43,878 nucleotides of DNA from JAGOEX01 sp964630905 (GTDB lineage Bacteria; UBP6; UBA1177), in NCBI GenBank assembly GCA_964630905.1, contig CAZVWR010000024.1, positions 1 through 43,878 of the forward strand. Reading direction: 5' to 3'. A program made the position numbers and the translations under genes. Below the pieces are notes generated by a model. The model did not search any database. It saw only the letters and a program-made list of their open reading frames with translations, and was not told the DNA's origin. Below are positions 41,377 to 43,878 of this stretch, in pieces. The first letter of the stretch is position 1. Every line of letters starts with the position of its first letter.

Positions 41377-42684
41377 CTAATCTCCCTGATAATGAGGAAG
41401 CAATAATATTTCGCTTATACAAGGAGCATTTTTTGTAGATTCAACTGTTTCAATTCTAATTTTTAATCGGCATTCTTTTACTTTCGTAGGATCATAATCA
41501 CCAAGATCAAATAAATCATCAGCACAGTCTGTTAAAAGATTACAGTTTTTTCTTTCTTTAATTTCACACTCAGAATTACTACACAAATTACAATATCGAA
41601 ATTTATCAGAAGAATATTCAAATGATATTTTTTCATCAATTGGATCTGTGTTTTGTATGGAGCAATAAACTTCTGAATATATTCTAAACTTATCGGCTTT
41701 ATGATTGCTCAAGACTATTGCTCCATATCCCGGCAAATTGGCTTCGTCAAACAAAAATTCAATCTTGTTCTCTTTTTCCAGACACAAAGAGGTTTCAGCG
41801 TTAAAATCAAACAGTCTTTTTAATTGTGACAAAGGTATAGCCGGCTTAATAATCTTAAATTTCTCAGGAAGCATTCTTTTTGCACCGATATATTCCTTTC
41901 TATCTTTACTTTTTATATCGTATGTCAGCAAAACACCTTTGACTTTGTTGAAATCAATATTTTTCCCTGTAAATTCAATTACTCCTGGTTTTTGTTCAAT
42001 AAATTCTAAACCTTCTGATTTTATAAACTTTCCATTAATCTTTTTCAGATCCGTGAAGTCAACAACCACATTTAGATCAGAAACCATCCCATCTCCAAAA
42101 AAAGAAGCTGGTGAAAAATCATATTGCAGAGTTCTCTCGCTTATTTTCGGCTGAGTACTACAACTGTGAAGATGTATATCTCTGTAAGATTCAATTGTGT
42201 AGGAAATAAAAATCTCAGCTTTTTCAAACTTTTTGAATTCAACCTCAGAAACAAACCACTCCCTGATTTCATACCCTTCATGTTCCAGTTTTATTGTTTC
42301 TGATTTTTTGGAATAATTAATCTTTTTTCTGTTTATTGAGATCTGATAGGAATCAACTTTCTTTCTCTCAATAAATGTTTCTATTTTCTTTTTTACTTCC
42401 TCACCTTCGTAAAATACTCCTTCTTTCTTCGTTTCCATCGGAAAGGCAAACTGTATTTTTTCATCTCCTCCAATGTTTTGAAAAATATACTTGATTTTAA
42501 AATGGGTTTTTTCGTCTTCAATATTTATCTGCAAATCCTCTTTCAAGAGTTTCAGATTACTTTTTTTAATAAATCTGATGTTCCCAGTTGAGCCAATATT
42601 ATAATCAAATATGGGACCTCCGTTGGCGAATACAAAAAATGTCATTAATGACAATACGATAAAAACATTTATTTTTATTCCCAT
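41377..42684 (-). CDS. DUF4424-like exported protein with possible C-terminal glycan-binding domain
   Basis: A 435-residue exported protein. The signal peptide ends at FVFANGG. Residues about 20-180 resemble DUF4424 (KLLKEDLQINIED, FKIKYIFQNIGGDEKIQFAFP, EIFISYTIESYRD). The C-terminal about 110 residues contain eight cysteines (YCNLCSNSEC, NCNLLTDC) and end with KNAPCISEILLLP, a pattern like the NADase-type glycan-binding or discoidin-like domain; this is a match by eye. The frame can extend to 42726, but ATG 42684 behind GGAGGTAGATCC is the start. Its control region contains an RHS relic. Confidence 0.68.
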   Translation of the reverse strand: MGIKINVFIVLSLMTFFVFANGGPIFDYNIGSTGNIRFIKKSNLKLLKEDLQINIEDEKTHFKIKYIFQNIGGDEKIQFAFPMETKKEGVFYEGEEVKKKIETFIERKKVDSYQISINRKKINYSKKSETIKLEHEGYEIREWFVSEVEFKKFEKAEIFISYTIESYRDIHLHSCSTQPKISERTLQYDFSPASFFGDGMVSDLNVVVDFTDLKKINGKFIKSEGLEFIEQKPGVIEFTGKNIDFNKVKGVLLTYDIKSKDRKEYIGAKRMLPEKFKIIKPAIPLSQLKRLFDFNAETSLCLEKENKIEFLFDEANLPGYGAIVLSNHKADKFRIYSEVYCSIQNTDPIDEKISFEYSSDKFRYCNLCSNSECEIKERKNCNLLTDCADDLFDLGDYDPTKVKECRLKIRIETVESTKNAPCISEILLLPHYQGD

Positions 42685-42725
42685 GGATCTACCTCCGGTT
42701 GGATTATTCCTCTCATTTTCCATCA

Positions 42726-42803
42726 AACTCTGTCTCTGTAACGCTCAAGAATATTACCAGAATTATCTGTCAATGCAACAACATTGCCTCGTTCAATTAT
42801 ATC
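42726..42803 (-). pseudogene. RHS/YD-repeat protein relic
   Basis: On the minus strand a 26-codon open stretch, bounded by stop codons on both sides, contains GNVVALTDNSGNILERY, a textbook RHS-repeat signature (compare GxVxALTDxxGxxxxxY). Rest of the gene is missing on both sides. It lies in the 152-bp gap between the Rpn gene and the DUF4424-like gene and shows that a polymorphic-toxin or RHS element once occupied this place. Confidence 0.75.
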
Positions 42804-42836
42804 TTACTGATTGATTTTGTGTTCTATAATGAAAAT

Positions 42837-43784
42837 TTAATCTGTCTGGAGAGTTTTCTGAATTTCTTTGATTTTTTCTACAGGAAGACCTGTCAATTCA
42901 ATGATGGTATTTATGTCAAATCCTTTTTTCAATGCCTTTTTACAAGTTTCAATAGCTTTGGCAAAAGCACCTTCCTGTCTGCCTTCCTGTCTGCCTTCCT
43001 GTCTGCCTTCCTGTCTGCCTTCGTTGTATATTTTCTTTCCAAGTGACGGCATCATTTCCTCCGCATCAGGTCCAAATTCTTCTGTTATTATAGTCATTAC
43101 TTTATCTTTATCAACTTCATTCGTCATTACAAAATACCTTATCAGAACAAGTGTCTGATCATCTTTCCAGTCCATTCCGCTGCTTTTCATATATCTCACA
43201 ACTGTCCTGAATTTCTCCGCATCCACTTTTCCGTACTGCTTCATCAGCGACAGAACGCTCATCAGAAACACATTGTTGCTGAATCTATCCCCTTGTGACA
43301 GATCAAATTCCTTTGTGTCGTAAAGAAAATATTCAAAGTTGATCGTGTGTTTCCTGAAATAATGCGGGACATTGAAAAATTCAGAAAAACTTCTTTTCAA
43401 ATTCCATTTTCCGTGACCGTGATAGAAAACGACAGGGATTATTATTCTGAACTTTCTTTTTGCATTATAATCCTCTTCAAGCATGAGATACTGGTATTTC
43501 AGCAACTGCCAGAGAATGTCCTTATCTTTATAGGATTTATGTTCAAAAAGGAAATAGAGATCAACATCTTCATCATCTTTTGTTCTGATCTTAATTACAA
43601 AATCGCTAAGGTGACTTCTTAATGAATCATCGACATGACTTGTTGACTGAATCACCGATGTTGAAAAATCGAGCTTTCTCACGATCCCTGCCGGCAGAGC
43701 ACCTTTTATGAAATCATTAGTGTTTTCAATATTCTGGAAGGTCTTTCCAAACAAATTGTTGTGTACCGGCTCATTCTTGCTCAT
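42837..43784 (-). CDS. Rpn family PD-(D/E)XK nuclease/putative transposase
   Basis: A 315-residue protein of the Rpn (recombination-promoting nuclease, transposase_31) family. The PD-(D/E)XK core is intact: Asp61 (LSDFVIKI), Glu81 and Lys83 (YFLFEHKSY), then the WQLLKYQYLMLE helix and IIPVVFYHGHGKW strand typical of the family. Near residues 255-270 the motif GRQE is repeated four times, encoded by perfect 12-bp repeats. A C-terminal helical domain (LKKGFDINTIIELTGLPVEKIKEI) completes the protein. Rpn proteins act as DNA endonucleases linked to recombination, and some have been linked to phage defence. The ATG at 43784 has GGGGA upstream. Confidence 0.9.
   Translation of the reverse strand: MSKNEPVHNNLFGKTFQNIENTNDFIKGALPAGIVRKLDFSTSVIQSTSHVDDSLRSHLSDFVIKIRTKDDEDVDLYFLFEHKSYKDKDILWQLLKYQYLMLEEDYNAKRKFRIIIPVVFYHGHGKWNLKRSFSEFFNVPHYFRKHTINFEYFLYDTKEFDLSQGDRFSNNVFLMSVLSLMKQYGKVDAEKFRTVVRYMKSSGMDWKDDQTLVLIRYFVMTNEVDKDKVMTIITEEFGPDAEEMMPSLGKKIYNEGRQEGRQEGRQEGRQEGAFAKAIETCKKALKKGFDINTIIELTGLPVEKIKEIQKTLQTD
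42971..43018. repeat. Four perfect 12-bp tandem repeats in the Rpn gene
   Basis: The unit CTTCCTGTCTGC occurs four times without mismatch at 42971-43018, with four further matching bases. Each unit adds four codons (GRQE), so gain or loss of copies keeps the frame. The repeat lies between the nuclease core and the C-terminal helices. Confidence 0.95.
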
Positions 43785-43878
43785 AAATATCCCCGAATTA
43801 GAAAAATCATAAAGCTAATGCACAATAAATAATGCGGATGAATTAGTCAAGAAAAGAATTGGATGGTTTCTGCAAAAA
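43785..43878 (-). promoter_or_regulatory. Upstream region of the Rpn gene
   Basis: AT-rich, with no gene visible to the window edge. A TTGACT read on the minus strand near 43848 with a weak TATTGT about 17 nt downstream is a possible promoter. Confidence 0.25.

Noticed and set aside
42971..43018. Short CRISPR-like array
   Set aside because: The repeats are contiguous 12-bp units inside a coding frame, with no spacers.

Overview
The window is about 43.9 kb of gene-dense, fairly AT-rich bacterial chromosome. No rRNA, tRNA or CRISPR array was seen. The organism is Gram-negative: it encodes a maltoporin-type outer-membrane porin, several lipoproteins and long periplasmic proteins. Two kinds of surface lipoprotein, the Asp/Ser-rich linker type and an IgGFc-binding-domain protein with short Cys-rich modules, are known mainly from Myxococcota/deltaproteobacteria-like lineages and related uncultured phyla. 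A 2-hydroxyacyl-CoA-dehydratase-activase-like iron-sulfur protein suggests anaerobic metabolism. Phylum assignment from this alone is tentative. TTG starts are common, and the best sigma-70-like promoters all carry a 16-nt spacer.

Layout. 1-388 holds the start of a lipoprotein (minus). 620-2392 is an M3 oligoendopeptidase (plus). 2394-11398 is a minus-strand run read right to left: Xaa-Pro aminopeptidase, an enlarged GlmS, a UbiB/ABC1 kinase, a dGTPase-like HD hydrolase, an unknown membrane-anchored protein and a 2-hydroxyacid dehydrogenase, most touching or overlapping. Upstream of it is an M18 aminopeptidase (11492-12907). 13108-15396 (plus) is a signalling operon: winged-helix protein, single-domain response regulator and tandem HD-GYP protein. 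It ends at a hairpin shared with rpsA (15445-17121, minus). 17328-20531 encodes a 1067-residue exported coiled-coil protein. 20524-23435 (minus) is nnr-tsaE-EI24/CysZ-like, and 23501-24961 (minus) is DUF2892-TudS/DUF523-alpha/beta hydrolase. 25049-29790 (minus) is a two-gene CoA-dehydratase-activase-like system.

29958-33165 (plus) is the IgGFc-type lipoprotein, a DUF4416 protein and a nucleoside-phosphorylase-like protein. 33233-36604 (plus) is a glucan-use pair, maltoporin plus GH13 lipoprotein amylase, which faces a TrmB-type sugar regulator. That regulator is the last gene of thiE-thiC-DUF2062-trmB (39945-36617, minus).

The right end (40033-43878) is more AT-rich and looks accessory. It holds a WG-repeat exported protein, a DUF4424-like exported protein, a short decayed RHS-repeat relic in an intergenic gap, and an Rpn-family nuclease with a perfect 12-bp tandem repeat. 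For several genes the longest possible reading frame begins at a TTG/GTG inside or before the ribosome binding site. In those cases I chose the ATG correctly spaced behind that site.
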